From Aphrocallistes beatrix (Eukaryota; Porifera; Hexactinellida; Sceptrulophora; Aphrocallistidae): a stretch of DNA of 64,000 nucleotides. Shown here piece by piece: positions 23,610 to 35,709 of this stretch (position 1 is its first letter; each line of letters starts with the position of its first letter). The position numbers and the translations under genes were made by a program. The stretch lies in the NCBI GenBank assembly GCA_963281255.1, contig OY725488.1:4363925-4427924 (forward strand). Reading direction: 5' to 3'. The notes under the pieces are model-generated. The model was not told the DNA's origin. It was given only the letters and a program-made list of their open reading frames with translations, and made no database searches.

Positions 23610-24407
23610 CTTGAAAGATAATATTTTCTAGTTTCACCATGATTTGATTTAAGAGAGAAAAGATTGTTGAATTTAACGATAATAGTACATATCCATTTTC
23701 GTGGGTTTCCATCTTTGGTTTTAATAAAAGCGAAACCCTTTCTAATGTAACAAAAACGATAAGCAAGAAAAAATCGGTTTCGTCTGTATTTCGTTCAACA
23801 AATACTAAGAAAGCATTCAACTTGTTGCATCGTATGGTAGCCGGAATTCAGGAATCAGGTTCCAAATTTATAAATAAAAGAAATATTTGTTTGTGAAAAC
23901 CTGCTATTATCTTGAGAATCGGTTCCCAAAGCATATTCTTGATTTAACTATTTAATCCCATTTAAATCTTTCTGCGATCTGTGATTAGCCATTTGTATTA
24001 CTTGACGATCAAATTAATAAATAGTTTATTTCTAGCTAAGCGATTATATAGCATATTTACTATTTTAATTCTTTCAAAGCAAATAAAATTAATAAAATGT
24101 CTGTTTATTCTATTGATCCGTCTTAAAAAACATAGCCTCAAACAAATACACTGATACATTTATGTTTGACTCAGTTTGTGACTTCCTAGATTCTTTTGTT
24201 TGTCATATATTGATGTATGTATCCATTATTAGTATTTACATATAAATTATTCTTATGAATTTAATTCTTTAAACATAGCTTAATATCATAATTTGATAAG
24301 TGCACTCCTCAAACCATTTGTGTTTTAACCTCCTTAAACTCAATCTAGATGTTCAAGTTTGAATGGTGAATAACCAAAGATATGAAGAGCATCGTAATAA
24401 GCTTTAA
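23610..24407. other. Unassigned AT-rich sequence
   Basis: No coding or repeat structure recognised. Confidence 0.45.
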
Positions 24408-24545
24408 CTAAAACAAGCGCGCTTCGCTTGCATGTGCTGCACGGCTGGCGGACAGTGTCCGCCAGAGGCATCCTTTGGACGCTTAGGCCCATATTGGTAA
24501 ATTATAAGGTAGATAAGATCTCTAAATACGTATGTCCATAGCATT
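24408..24545 (-). repeat. Family H, 3'-end fragment
   Basis: Reverse-strand copy of the hairpin-bearing end (CAAGCGCGCTTCGCTTGC, then a GGCGGACAGTGTCCGCC hairpin) followed by about 80 bp of the adjoining body. Confidence 0.75.
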
Positions 24546-25970
24546 CTAATACACTAAGGCAATGGTGCCAACTATAATTTCTGGACCATGGATTGATTAA
24601 ACGAAGTGAATTTTTCACTGATTATCAATTCAACATTTATTCGCTTTATATTTATACTCTTCTACACCATACTTATTAAATTCATATTCCTGGGTCCAAA
24701 AGGTTAAGCATTTAATCAATGAGCGTTTATAATCATAATAAGTTCAATTTTAATTAACAAACAAACATACATTCGAAATAGATCCATAGCACACCACAGC
24801 AAGACTAACAATTAGACACTGTACGAATAATCATTATTGAAAGGGTGAATTACATGAATTAAAATTAGTAAACTAAGGGATGTTACGAAGTGAAGATAAT
24901 ATTATTAGGATTAAGGAAGATCAAAACAGTTATTATTCCGTGAGACATCACTTTTCTTTTCTTCATCTTTTATTGGATCTTGTCACAGCATATCTAAGAA
25001 AAAGAAGAATTATTTTACTTTTGAAGTTTAGAGTTGTCTGTTTTTGACAATTAGAGCATTATAATTTCTAAATTTTTAGCGAGGATACGGTTACACATGG
25101 TTATTACAATTTTAATGAACATATCCCATCGTCATACATCACAACAATACAACTCTCCACGTATCAATCCATTTGTCTTCAACTATGATTAAAATTAATA
25201 CATACTGGTAATTTATAGTACGAGTTGAACCGGGATAAAATTGTTTTCAAATATCTCAAGAGTCAGCAATTTGAATGAAAATTTTCTGGATAATAGTAAC
25301 GCAGTCGATAACAACAATATATGGATATATAAGTGACCCACTTGTCTAATAAATCTACGAGAATATATTGAGATCCTGCATCACTTTATACTTACATCGT
25401 TTATCAGTTGTTAAATAAGTTATATTTTTTTATATCGGAGAAAAGTGCACTCCCAGCCACGTTATTTAGTACTCAATTTTTGAATCATCAAAATCAGGTC
25501 AGCAATATATTTTATTTCATTAGAATCCTCAAAATATTCAAATATTCTTTAATTAAGAGCTACTATGACTACTGTTAATAGTAAAGTTGTTTCAGCTCTA
25601 AAAAGACCTTCAGTGCGGATGCGGGCAGGCGTTATATCATGACCATTGACTCATTATTTATAATATAATCAAGGCTAATAATTTGATATATAATAAGCTA
25701 CAAACATTTAATTCACGCTTTGAAGTCTCAATAACCTCAATATATTTTGAAATGCTGGTATATCGACTGTATAACTCTGTATATAACAAGGGATACTGAT
25801 CCCAAGATGACAATATTTGGGGTAGCTAAATATCGATGCGGGCGAGGAGCTGAAACACGGTCCTAAGTCCAAAACTAGGATTATTGGATTGTTGTTGTTT
25901 AATCAGAAAAAGTGAGATGATTGGATAATTAAAGTCGACGTTCACTATCCGAAATTTGAAAATAAGAAAT
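24546..25970. other. Unassigned AT-rich sequence
   Basis: No ORF above 60 codons, no inverted ends and no tandem repeat seen. Confidence 0.45.
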
Positions 25971-25971
25971 A

Positions 25972-26159
25972 CAGTCGACTCTGCTTAATAGGGTTACATC
26001 GGTTCGAGGACATTTTGCCCCGATTAAGCGGAGAACCCTATTAACCGAACATATTTTGTATTAGTTTCTATGTGTGAGAGTTATTCTTGTCTTGCCAAAT
26101 GTGGCACGATTAAGCGGTTGACCCGATTAAACAGTGACCCTATTAAGTGGAGTTGACTG
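25972..26159. mobile_element. 188-bp TA-flanked MITE
   Basis: Ends CAGTCGACTCTGCTTAATAG and the inverted CTATTAAGTGGAGTTGACTG, each next to TA. Internal repeats of CGATTAAGCGG/CCTATTAA. Pogo/Tc1-type by its TA site and CAGTC termini. Confidence 0.8.
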
Positions 26160-26161
26160 TA

Positions 26162-26619
26162 TTATAGTTTGAACTAGACATCTGACAATATAAGCCGAAA
26201 TGATATTTTATTCAGTTTTAATGGATCATTTTGTATTCGAACCTGTTTGTAAAAATGGGTTTCTGAAAAAATGATCTGAGTAGAAATAAAAATAGTTATT
26301 GGACACCTGAGCTATCCAGGCGTTTCGTAGGTCGAGGCAGTGTTTCCCTCAGGATTAATGGAAAGCGCGTTAATTTTGCAATTTTTGTGCGGTTTATTCG
26401 GGTAAATTGCATTTTTTCATAAAAAAATCACGTTATTCGACAAGCTAATCGTGCTAAATACCGCGCTTAACGCGCTCGGCGGAAAACACTGGGTCGAGGT
26501 GGCTAAGAATGAAGATCTGAAAATGAACTAACTAAGAACTTATCTACCTTTTCTTCGTTGTCAGTTATACTCAGAGTAGGCAGATTCCATCAGCAATCGT
26601 TCATTGTGATCCAAACGCG
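26162..26619. other. Unassigned spacer
   Basis: 26335-26495 contains inverted GCGCGTTAA/TTAACGCGC words, perhaps a decayed MITE. No gene. Confidence 0.35.
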
Positions 26620-26742
26620 TTGAGCAGGTGACCACTATACACAGGTTCAATATTATGGAATTTCGGACGAGATTGTTCATTGGTGACCACTATAGACAGT
26701 TGACCGTTATATAGAGTGGCCGTTATGGCAGGTTCGACTGTA
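26620..26742. repeat. MITE end fragment
   Basis: A Tc1/pogo-like terminus (ending GGCAGGTTCGACTG beside TA) with subterminal repeats of GTGACCACTATA and GACCGTTATA. The opposite end is missing. Confidence 0.5.
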
Positions 26743-26752
26743 TAAATCTGTG

Positions 26753-26893
26753 TCGAATTGATTGAAGAAACTGCCAGGTACAGAAAAATATTTGGCACGT
26801 GGGAGCCTTTTGGCTATGGATCCACTAAGTTCTGACCTCAGATGAAAGTGTCAACTCATCATCGAATTATGACGCCATTTACCTTTTTGTGTC
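26753..26893 (+). repeat. Family H, 5' body fragment
   Basis: Matches the start of the family H body (CGAATTGATTGAAGAAACTG ... GGAGCCTTTTGGCTATGG ... AACTCATCATCGAATTATGACG). Truncated after about 140 bp. Confidence 0.75.
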
Positions 26894-27440
26894 ACATCTT
26901 AGTATTTTATGCTTAATTAAATAAAACAACGGATGCGAAACAACATCGAGATCTATGGAAGAGTTCCAAATAATAATTGGATTATTTGATGTACTAATGC
27001 TTTTGCTAGAAGTTCTCTTCTGAATCAACGTTTCTCCGGGTATATTATAACATTCAAGCGGCCCTGGACCAGGGCTGGAATCTAACAGATGGGAATTTGC
27101 TTTCATTAATAATTCCTCTTCCACCTGCTCTTGAATCCCTCCTGAAAACCGACAGGGCAGCTGCAAATCTGACTGCAGAACCAGGAGGTGCACTTTTAAA
27201 GAGCTGTCTTGAATATTCACCTGCGTGTGGAGTGTATCAAGGACAAAGCTGTATTAGTTTGTCACTGAATCACTCAACACAAGGTGACTTGTAATTTGAG
27301 CTCTTTCGGAATTTTCCACCAATGGGAATTTTTTAATTTTTAGCATGTCATTTATGTAGCTTCTACAAATTTTGGAATAAATTGTTTGCAATTTGTCCTA
27401 ACTTAAACCACATACTGACTGGACATGAATAGCAAGGTTC
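26894..27440. other. Unassigned; 113-residue ORF on the minus strand
   Basis: 27220-26879 (minus) is open for 113 residues and richer in G+C than its surroundings, but I recognise no domain. It could be an exon or chance. Confidence 0.25.
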
Positions 27441-27449
27441 GATAAACCA

Positions 27450-27780
27450 TAGCCTACTGTATATAAGGCCTCACAGTAACTTGCGGATTTGGAACTAGGG
27501 ATGCGGTAGAAGATGGTTGAACTAATACATGAGCTGCCTTAAATCATGAACAGAGCACAATAGAGCTTAGGAATGTGTTATCAGCATATTTAAATATGGT
27601 TTCAAAGTTCCCATATCCGTTGTTAAAATTAGATTAGTCACCATATGGTTGCGCAATAGGTTATATTTGTGACAAATTTTGTGAGTTTCAGAGGTCGTTT
27701 AAGGGCACTTCTAAGTGTTTTTATTGTAAAGTTTTTCGCATAGAACTGAGATGTTAATGGGATAATTATTAATTAATACG
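27450..27780. repeat. Family P, single arm
   Basis: Matches the left arm of the palindromic elements at 36567-37690 and 30714-31680: ACTAGGGATGCGGTAG, CACAATAGAGCTTAGGAATG, CACCATATGGTTGCGCAATAGG. The second arm is missing; the sequence instead runs into a degenerate stretch like the TTAA elements. Confidence 0.7.
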
Positions 27781-28400
27781 AAAATTTTTTTACTTGAGTT
27801 AATTCAATTATTAATGCAGTTTTGTAGATAACTCTGCAATTCAAATCTGCACTAAAAAATAAGTAAACCAGTGAAGAAAGTCAAATGTTAATTGTTGAAA
27901 TTCCAAAATAAACTATACATGAAACACGTTAAAAAGCAGAATTTGGTTGTAATTGTAATTTCCTAAAACAACATATCTAAATTCCTCTTAATTCCGCTTT
28001 GGGATTTTCTTCACAAATTTTAACAAGGCATCAGATAACGTTCGCCGGGATGCAGCTAATCAAAAATCTTAGTCACGTCAAATAATCTCTCCACTGCTGA
28101 ATTCGATTCAGCATTCAATATAAATTTCATGTCGCATGCATAGATTTGAACCACTTTTGAGAATAGAGAATAGTCACATTCCGATGTTACTATGGATTCG
28201 ATTTTTTGTATATTCTTTTAAAAACTTACTAAAAGGTACCCACATGGATCTAGAAGAGTTTATAATATAATCTACTTGTTTTATCGTGATATTATAGTTC
28301 AATTTTTGTGGCATTAATATTAAAGATCTAGGAGAGGGTGAGTGTGATTATCTAACTTCGACTATGTCTTCCTCATCCAGTGTAATTCATGGTTCAACTC
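27781..28400. other. Unassigned; weak TTAA-element relic
   Basis: 27800-27900 is loosely similar to the end of the TTAA elements. The rest is featureless up to the MULE element. Confidence 0.35.
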
Positions 28401-28630
28401 CTTCCAACGGGATACGGACAGTACGGTACATGGACAATTCGGTACGGACATTTCGGTACGGGACAAATCGGTACGTGTACTACGTTATTTAGATGTACAG
28501 TAGAAACTCGTAAATAACTGTTACTGCTTGATTAATGATTTATTGAGAAATACTGAAACAAAAATGGTAAATAATGGTGAGGGTGAGCACTATATCTCGT
28601 TAAGGCCAATTCTATGTGCCACTCCACGTA

Positions 28631-29773
28631 CAGGGTGGGGAATAAGTTCTGCCACAAGCTTCATTAGGTATAAAATTTCTTATACTCAAACAATCTTAGT
28701 TATTATGGTCCTTAGAGATTGTAATTCGAATATTTTCAATGATTTTAAAAGATTTTTCGATTCTATGACTTAGAAATGTGTTTTGTATGGTGAGTTTTGA
28801 GAAAAAAAATGTGTCCTGATCCGCAGCGAAAATCGTGAATCAGGGCCCACTGCTTCTGTAAAAAATCTCTTCATAATCGATGTCCCATGACGATTTAGCA
28901 CCTGGTAGCTTTCATTCGCCATAGGAATATTTCATAAATCCACTGAATTTGTTATCAGAAACGAGAAAAAGTTATTCAGTCGCAGTTCAAATTAGGTACA
29001 TTTTGCAAAATTCCCCAAAATGGCACTTTTTTTCACAAAGAAATCTGATCCAATTGGTCTTCAAAATGCACTGATCTGAACATCTTATATCTCTACAAAT
29101 TTAGAGTGTTCGAGGAAAATGTGTGAGCTAATTTTTCCTAGAATTTGAAGACTCTGGGAAGATAACTTGAAAAGCAGTGGGCCCTGATTCACGATTTTCG
29201 CTGCAGACCAGGACACATTTTTTTTTCTCAAACCTCACCATACAAAACACATTTCTAAGTCATAGAATCGAAGAATCTTTTAAAATCATTGAGGATACCG
29301 TATTGCTTCGAATATGCGCCCGGGCGCTTATTTATTTCGTGCACCCTTTAGACCCGGCGCTTATTCAAACCGGCGCTTATTCAAGCCCCGGCGCTTATTT
29401 TCTTCATTCGCTATTTTGACCCGGCGCTCTTTTTTATGTTTACTACATTGACTGGCACTTTTATTTTTGCCACAACTGAGAATGTTAGTTCTATTAAAAA
29501 AGGATAATGTAATGTTTCAAAAAGCACTTGTATCTATGACACCACTGAGAATACTAGTTTGATATGATGTTCAGAGAACTAAAATGCCCCGGCGTCCGAC
29601 GATTATTCAAGCCCCGGCGCTTATTTATTTCTCTCACCCTTTAGACCCGGCGCTTATTCAGTGAAATACGGTATTCGAATTACAATCTCTAAGGACCATA
29701 ATAACTAAGATCGTTTGAGTATAAGAAATTGTATACCTAATGAAGCTTGTGGAAGAACTTATTCCCCACCCTG
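28631..29773. mobile_element. Mariner-type foldback inserted in the MULE
   Basis: Ends CAGGGTGGGGAATAAGTTCT and the inverted AAGAACTTATTCCCCACCCTG, each beside TA. The arms (about 28631-28860 and 29160-29773) are inverted copies, around a loop of about 300 bp. The right arm is interrupted by another MITE at 29298-29671; the uninterrupted left arm shows the original sequence. It interrupts the MULE transposase remnant just after its MEYI residues. Confidence 0.9.
29298..29671. mobile_element. TA-flanked MITE inside the foldback arm
   Basis: Termini CCGTATTGCTTCGAAT and the inverted end AATACGG, each beside TA. The interior is made of repeats of GGCGCTTATT and CACCCTTTAGACCCGGCGC. The left arm of the host foldback reads CATTGAAAATATTCGAATTA (minus strand) across the site, giving an empty-site reference and confirming a TA duplication. 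No coding content. Confidence 0.9.
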
Positions 29774-30080
29774 TATATATTCCATGGGTAGTCTGTGAAA
29801 GTATCTGGAGATCAGACTCTTAAGGCCTTCCTCATTAGCTTTATCTTTTTGTCGTTTTGCAGGCTTTTCTCCAGCAATAAATTTAGCCTGTTTTACTTTG
29901 ACAAGTCCTTGCTCTCGCTTCAATGCATTGATGAAACGCCAAATGTTGGGGTGGTAACATCCGATGGTAGCATTGTATGAGCGATTCCAAGCTTCAACTG
30001 CGTTAGTAGTCCTGGGAATTCCCTGAGGAACTTGTGGTGATGATTCTACATCTCTATTGGAAAGATGGGCTCCGGCTGGG
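29774..30080 (-). pseudogene. MULE transposase C-terminal fragment
   Basis: The minus strand is open from about 30035 to 29776: GIPRTTNAVEAWNRSYNATI, then GCYHPNIWRFINALKREQGL, KQAKFIAGEKPAKRQKDKA and YFHRLPMEYI. The T-N-x-x-E-x-W-N-R and P-x-I-W-x-F-I-x-x-L-K motifs mark the C-terminal end of MULE transposases, after the DDE core. Upstream codons shift frame, and the downstream end is cut by the foldback. It matches the 9-bp duplication of the host element. Confidence 0.85.
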
Positions 30081-30301
30081 TACCACTAGGGAGTATACGT
30101 TCTATATAGGTACGTTCAAAATATAGTAACAATCCTTGTGCAGCGGACATTGGCAATTCTTCAAACACAGCTTCGTCCATATACTGAGTACACAAGTACC
30201 GAAATGTCCACGTACCGATTTGTCCCGTACCGAAATGTCCACGTACCGAAATGCCCGTACCGAATTGTCCACGTACCGTACTGTCCGTATCCCTTCCAAC
30301 G

Positions 30302-30713
30302 TATGTTTCATTCAAATTTCATCTGAAATGTTGTGGGGATATGATAACATTAACAACCTCAACAGTATCGACAGAAAAACATCTCTAAGCATCATTGTTG
30401 TCTACAAACTATTCATTCAAATATGAAATTGTTTCAAGGTTAGTTATGAAAAATGCTATAAAATAAGACGTGAATGGGTGCTTTTAGGTGTGCAAAAAGG
30501 ATAAATAAGGGATTGGGATGGCATTTGAAGTAATAGAACCACAAAACATGATTCGAGGTGGAGTTAGAGATGAAAAGTCACTTTTGAATCATTTTAGGTG
30601 TATGACAAAGTAAACTTTGATTAATGTGTAAGCTCGTAATTTTCATTGAAAAAGTACATGAATTAATACCTATAGTCATAGCCAACTCTAATAATGTCTC
30701 AAGGTAAAATAAC
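30302..30713. other. Unassigned AT-rich sequence
   Basis: No feature recognised. Confidence 0.4.
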
Positions 30714-31680
30714 CAAGGATGCGGTAATAGCCGAATGGATTAATACGCGATTAGCCTAAAATCGTTAACCATGTTGGATAGGCATTAACAATGTATTACC
30801 AGCATATATAAACATGGCATCAAAGTACATATATCCGTTATCAAAATTTCGATAAGTCATCATATCATTCCGCAACAGGTCATTTTAAGCACGATTTTGG
30901 CAATTTTCTAAGCTGTTTTAAGCCTACTTCTAAATGTTTTTAAGATATAATTTTTGCGCAGAACTAAGATTACCACGTGTTGACTTGAAAAATTTAGAAT
31001 TTTTCAATGGAATGTTGTTATACTCCTACGTTGCTATAGTAAAGTATTTTTATCAGTTTGAGTCATATCCCGCAAACTGTTAGAACTAGGTATTTGATAG
31101 GCAATTGGCTACTTCCTATTAGGTAAGAATACAATTTAAACTTCTCAATTCACAGACTATAGAGTTATGCGACAATTTAATGTTTTGGTCACATTCTTAA
31201 AATCAACCCTTAAAAAAAAAGTAACTCAAAACTCGTTGAATTTAGAAGTTCAAGTTGAATTATCACCTAATAGGAAGTAGTCTATTGCCTATCAAACACG
31301 ATCAAATTTGAATCTAGTTACTACAGTTTGCACGAAATGACCCAAACTGACCAAAATGCTTTACCATAGCAACGCAGAAATGTAACAACATTCCATTGAA
31401 AAATTCTAAATTTTTTAAATCAACTCGTACTAATCTTGGTTCTCCACAAAAATCACATCTTAATATCATTTAGAAATAGGGTTAAACAGCTTAGAAATCG
31501 CTAAAATTGTCCTTAGAATGACCTGTTGCGCAATGATATGATGACTAATCGAAATTTTTCCAACTGATATATGTACTTTGATACCATGTTTATATATGCA
31601 GGTAATACATTCGTAATGCCTATCCTGCATGGTTAACGATTTTAGGCTAATCGTCCATTCGGCTACTACTTCATCCCTAG
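30714..31680. mobile_element. Family P palindromic element
   Basis: Two arms of about 450 bp (30714-31165 and 31220-31680) are inverted copies with scattered differences. Outer words are GGATGCGGTAATAGCCGAAT and ATTCGGCTACTACTTCATCC. Shared internal words (GGTAATACATTC, GTAACAACATTCCATTGAAA, CACCTAATAGGAAGTAGTCT) also occur in the copies at 36.6-37.7 and 53.5-54.7 kb. No coding content. Confidence 0.85.
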
Positions 31681-31784
31681 TCCATAATTTTCAGTCTACT
31701 GTGAGGCATTATTAGCGTAGTGATTTATTTTATACTTGCTATTTATGTTTGTAGAAATTACTTGTAATTTGGCTCCAAAGAACA

Positions 31785-31985
31785 TTAGAAATATACACAT
31801 TCTATTAGAATTTCAGGCTTCCATCACCTAAAATGGCTGACTTATGGTCGAAAACTGAAATTTCTAATTATAAAAAAGGTGACAATGACGACATAATTCC
31901 ATGATGAGTCGATATTTTCGTCTGAAGTTAGAACTTAGTGGAGCCATAGCCAAAAGAGTCCCACATGCCAAAAATCAGCTATATA
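31785..31985 (-). repeat. Family H, 5' body fragment
   Basis: Reverse-strand copy of the family H body up to the word AAAATCAGCT. Interrupted on its 5' side by the MITE at 31986. Confidence 0.8.
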
Positions 31986-32170
31986 CAGTCAGGGTCGCTT
32001 ATTGTGTACCACCAGGGGACCAAAAAATCTGTTCATAATAGAGATACTTCATATTAAGCGAACTTGATTCAATACAAATCCTATCTAAAAAATGAAATTG
32101 GGACCAGGAGGTTAGTTCATAATAAACGATTGTTCATATTAAGCGGGTTCATAATAAGCGACCCTGACTG
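31986..32170. mobile_element. 185-bp TA-flanked MITE
   Basis: CAGTCAGGGTCGCTTATTGT at one end and the inverted AATAAGCGACCCTGACTG at the other, each beside TA. Internal repeats of TTCATAATA and ATTAAGCG. A sister copy lies at 43704-43887. Confidence 0.88.
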
Positions 32171-32229
32171 TATATATATTTATAGCGAGAGATGAGCGTT
32201 TGAAATAGAAGTGATAATTTATTAGCAAA

Positions 32230-34125
32230 GGTAATACAATAATGCTTTCGGGCTTATAACAGCCTTCATCAGAATACTTATGGGTAAGTTAGAATTTATA
32301 ATTATAAGGGGTAGCACTATATTTCTGTTGTTTCGGAGAATACTTTCCTGGGTGTTTCAGTCCTCAGGGATTGGGATTGCTTGTTTTGAATCTCGAACAG
32401 CTTGATAGTAGATAGTGGGGTCATGGAGTACAAATTGAGTCTCTGGGTTTGGGGTTTGGAGCATAGCAATTGCATCATGTTCAAAGGAGGTGTCAGTTTG
32501 TGTGGGGTAGAGTACTCTGGTGCGATCATCTTAAGGATCTGCCATCGAGTTTGGGGTCATTTCTGGAGATATTTCCAGATTCAGCCGTTGGAGGAGATTT
32601 GCTTGGTAATATGCAGTGTTGCGACGGTTTGGCCGACGTAACAGAAGTGGGGTACGTAGGGGTGGTGCAGGAGATACCTATACAATGCGTAGTGACCAAC
32701 ACGGTTCGAATGGGAAATGAATTATGTGAAAAATTTGATCATAAGCATCACAGACGCGACATCTTTTGCGGCAGGTTGTGTAATGATGGGTTTGGGATAT
32801 TTGGGGAAGCTGCGCAAGATGGCTGCTTCGAGTGGGGGCTAGTGGGGGCTAGTGGGTGCTTAGGGATCAAGTGAAATGGTTCCTTGGTAAGTGGTGCTAG
32901 TTGGTGTCGGGTGGGGCGAGTTTGAGAGTAGTTGTAGAGGATTGGGAATGAGTCCGGGAGGGGTTTCTTCTCTGTGATAGAGGGGAAGTAGAATAAGTCA
33001 GTTATAATAGCAACTATATCCGACGCGATATGTCCAGCTCGTATCAGGGCAGGTAGATAGCGGTGAAGTAGTTTGCTAGGGCTTCACGGGGATGTGATGA
33101 GAGTTTGGAGGATCGGTGAACCGCAGCAAAGAATGACTTAAATATTTGTTTGCGGGATGGGTGGTTGCTGATAGGCGGATAGGGGTTGGGTTATGGGAAC
33201 AATAGAGTGTGACGTGGAATCATAAAATATATCCTGTGATCTATTTTGGGATCCTATTGTAGGGGGGATAAGAGATCTGGTGGTATATGGAAAGTCGAGG
33301 CGACGTCATCGAAATATAAGGTCAATATTTGAAAGGGGGGCGATGTAGTTGCGGAGAAGGTAGGATGTTACCATGCGTGATAATTCAGGTGCTAAAGGTA
33401 ATCCCATAGGAATCCCATGAGTGCCATGTGAGAAAATATTAGAGTCTTCAGTCACGAAATTTAAAGATAGGAGGCTTTTAAGAAGCGGGAGCATAGTGGA
33501 GGAGGGATTGTAGTACTGAAATGCTTCAACGAGTAGTTTTGGAGTTGAGGTATGAATTGTAAATGTATACCAGTTCTAGTTGATGAAGTGAGAGCAAGCC
33601 GTGTCCTTTGTCGACCTGTGAGATGGTCAGATTGTAGTGGGAGATGGATTTTCGTAATCGTGCTAGGAGATTTCTGTGCTGACGTTGCATATAACGGTTA
33701 GAATGCAGGTCTAGAGCATGCATGAAAGGAGTAGTGAACTGTTGGCTTGGTTGGGTAGTAGCGGTCTGGTATGATAAACCGTACTGGAGAAGTCTCTGTA
33801 GGTCGTGGGCGATCGAAACCTCAATTGCGGGGTAGAGGAAAACTGGAGGTGGTTCGTAGTAAAGGGGAGATGGGTCGTATGGGAGTGGAGGTTGTACCAC
33901 TTTGTGTGGAGCTCTTGGGTTTTGTGAGTAAAGGTGATATAGGGATTTCTGTGCAGGAGTAGGCTGATGGTCGCATATCTTGCACGTATGGGTTTCGAAA
34001 AGTAGTAGAGGAAGGAAAGGATGCACCGTGCTCAATGGACCATCCCATCGCGAAAACCCGAGAGTTTCAAGTTGGCGAGGTTGTCCGTTCTGAGCACTAC
34101 TAGTTTGAACACTTTGGCGCGCCAA
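32230..34125 (-). pseudogene. Penelope-like retroelement (RT plus GIY-YIG)
   Basis: Minus strand. The 199-residue frame 34125-33526 contains YNLTISQVDKGHGLLSL, the PLE-type D-K-G motif that opens the RT, and continues as RLLVEAFQYYNPSS. Frame 33494-33306 has THGIPMGLPLAPELSRM, matching the PLE G-x-P-M-G-x-P-L-x-P motif. One base over, YFDDVAS gives the RT active site at about 33300. Downstream, around 32780, come CRVCD-type Cys residues and HFPF, then HPYVPHFCYVGQTVATLH near 32640, the start of a GIY-YIG endonuclease. The 3' end (about 32230-32280) has the CTGATGAAGGC...GGCTTATAA...CCGAAAGC arrangement. Several frameshifts; inactive. Confidence 0.8.
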
Positions 34126-34190
34126 AGGGAGGGTGCGGTAATGGTGGGGTGGAAGGAGTCGCCATTCATACAGGCTTGGGTTCGTCTTAT

Positions 34191-34601
34191 ATAAGTTCTG
34201 AGCTCAGACGAAAATGTTGACTCATCATGGAGTAATGACGTCTCATCACCTTTTTTAGAAATATATATTTAAGTTTTTAGACCATAACTCAGCCATTTTA
34301 AAAGATAGAAGGCTCAAATTTTTATTGAATGTGTATATTAATATATCTCACTTATGATACAACTAGCATCCAATAATGAAGAGTCATCACTGTTATGACG
34401 TCATCATCAAGTATCAAAAATTTAAAAATTGACAAATTTGGTCATTTTTCGTGTGATATCGATTAGAACAGTAGGACAGACGTATTTAGAGCTGTTATCT
34501 CCCTTATAACTAATCAATGTGACCCCAGGCGCCCTAAGAGCGCCTCCGGAGGACAAAAAGTGTCCGCCAGCCTCGCAGCGCAAGTAAGCGAAGCGCTCTT
34601 G
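34191..34601 (+). repeat. Family H copy, 5'-truncated
   Basis: Starts in the body at AAGTTCTGAGCTCAGACG. Runs through ATAACTCAGCCATTTTA and a degraded GACGTCATCATC region to the hairpin end (GTCCGCCAGCC...GCAAGTAAGCGAAGCGC). Abuts the next copy head to tail. Confidence 0.85.
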
Positions 34602-35102
34602 TATATATACTATATTTAACGAATTGATTGAAGAAACTGCCAGGCACACAAAGCTGATTTTTGCCATGTTGGAGTCATTTGGCTATGGCGCTCCATCAAG
34701 TTCTAACCTAAGACAAAATGTCGACTCATCATGAAATTATGACGTCATTGTCACCTTTTTTATTATTAGAAATTTCAGTTGTTCGGCTATAACTCAGTCA
34801 GTTGAGGTGATAGAAAGCTGAAATTTAATACAATCTGTATATTAATACATCTCACGAATGATACAAATTTCATCAAAAACTGATGCCTCATCACCCATGA
34901 CGTCATCATAATGCATCCAAAATTTAAAATTTGTTAAATTTTGTGACTATTCGAGTGATATCGATTATAACAGTAGACAGACGCATTTATAGATAAAATC
35001 CACCTTATGATTAATTAATGTGATCCTAGGCGCCCAAAAGGAATCTCCGGCAATAACAAAGTGTCCGCTAGCCGCGCAGCGCAAGCAATCGAAGCGCGCT
35101 TG
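34602..35102 (+). repeat. Family H copy, nearly full body
   Basis: Starts in a TA-rich stretch, then AACGAATTGATTGAAGAAAC, and runs to GCAAGCAATCGAAGCGCGCT. Lacks both terminal TCCTTACTATT repeats. Directly follows the previous copy in the same orientation. Confidence 0.87.
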
Positions 35103-35705
35103 TATGTTATAAAACAAAACACAAATATAAAAAAGAGGCACAAAAATATCTTGAATTAAGGAAATATATTCTGAGCCTTTAATGATGAGTGATAAAGTAC
35201 AAGGTGTAAAAAGAGAAAATAGAGTCATAGTAATAGTTACAGTGGAACAGCATGTTGAATTTCTAAGAGTTAGTATGATATGAGCTGGAAACTCGGTATA
35301 GTGATTCTATGAACAAATTGTCGTTTTAGCCTAAATACGCTTCCACGGATAATATATTCATTGAATTGATCAAACTAACTTTAAGAGCTTTGTATCTTAG
35401 AGTTTCGGGATATACTTAAGTAATGCACCCTACTCACCAGATCAGTTCCCCAGATTTTTATGGAACTTTTTTAAGGATAGAAAAACTATCGCGGAACTAA
35501 AATTGGGATCACAAAAATTATATCTAAGATTATCATCTATCTAAATATGTTATAGAAATTCTGTTTTACAGATGCTAAATATTCACAGAGGGCTCCTCGA
35601 AAATAGACTGTAATATTTATTCGAACTACGGTGATAATATTATGCTATTTATTTTACAAAATATAATCCTATAATTGAAAATATTCATCACCCTAATCCT
35701 TATTA
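35103..35705. other. Unassigned AT-rich sequence
   Basis: No feature recognised. Confidence 0.4.
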
Positions 35706-35709
35706 TTAA

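Larger units (their letters stand above)
28410..30292 (-). mobile_element. MULE (Mutator-type) element with nested insertions
   Basis: Terminal inverted repeats of about 75-110 bp begin GGATACGGACAGTACGGTAC and end with its inverse. They are built of GGTACG/GGACA repeats such as GGACAATTCGGTACGGACA. The element is flanked by an exact 9-bp duplication, CTTCCAACG (28401-28409 and 30293-30301), the usual size for Mutator/MULE. The right side encodes a MULE transposase C-terminus on the minus strand. Most of the interior is occupied by a younger mariner-type foldback. Confidence 0.9.

Noticed and set aside
30136-30426. Repeat-rich ORFs (CPYRNVHVPKC-like)
   Set aside because: Translation of the GTACCG/TGTCC repeats in the MULE terminal repeat.
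32402-32874. Plus-strand ORFs over the Penelope-like element
   Set aside because: Shadows of the minus-strand retroelement; no domain content.
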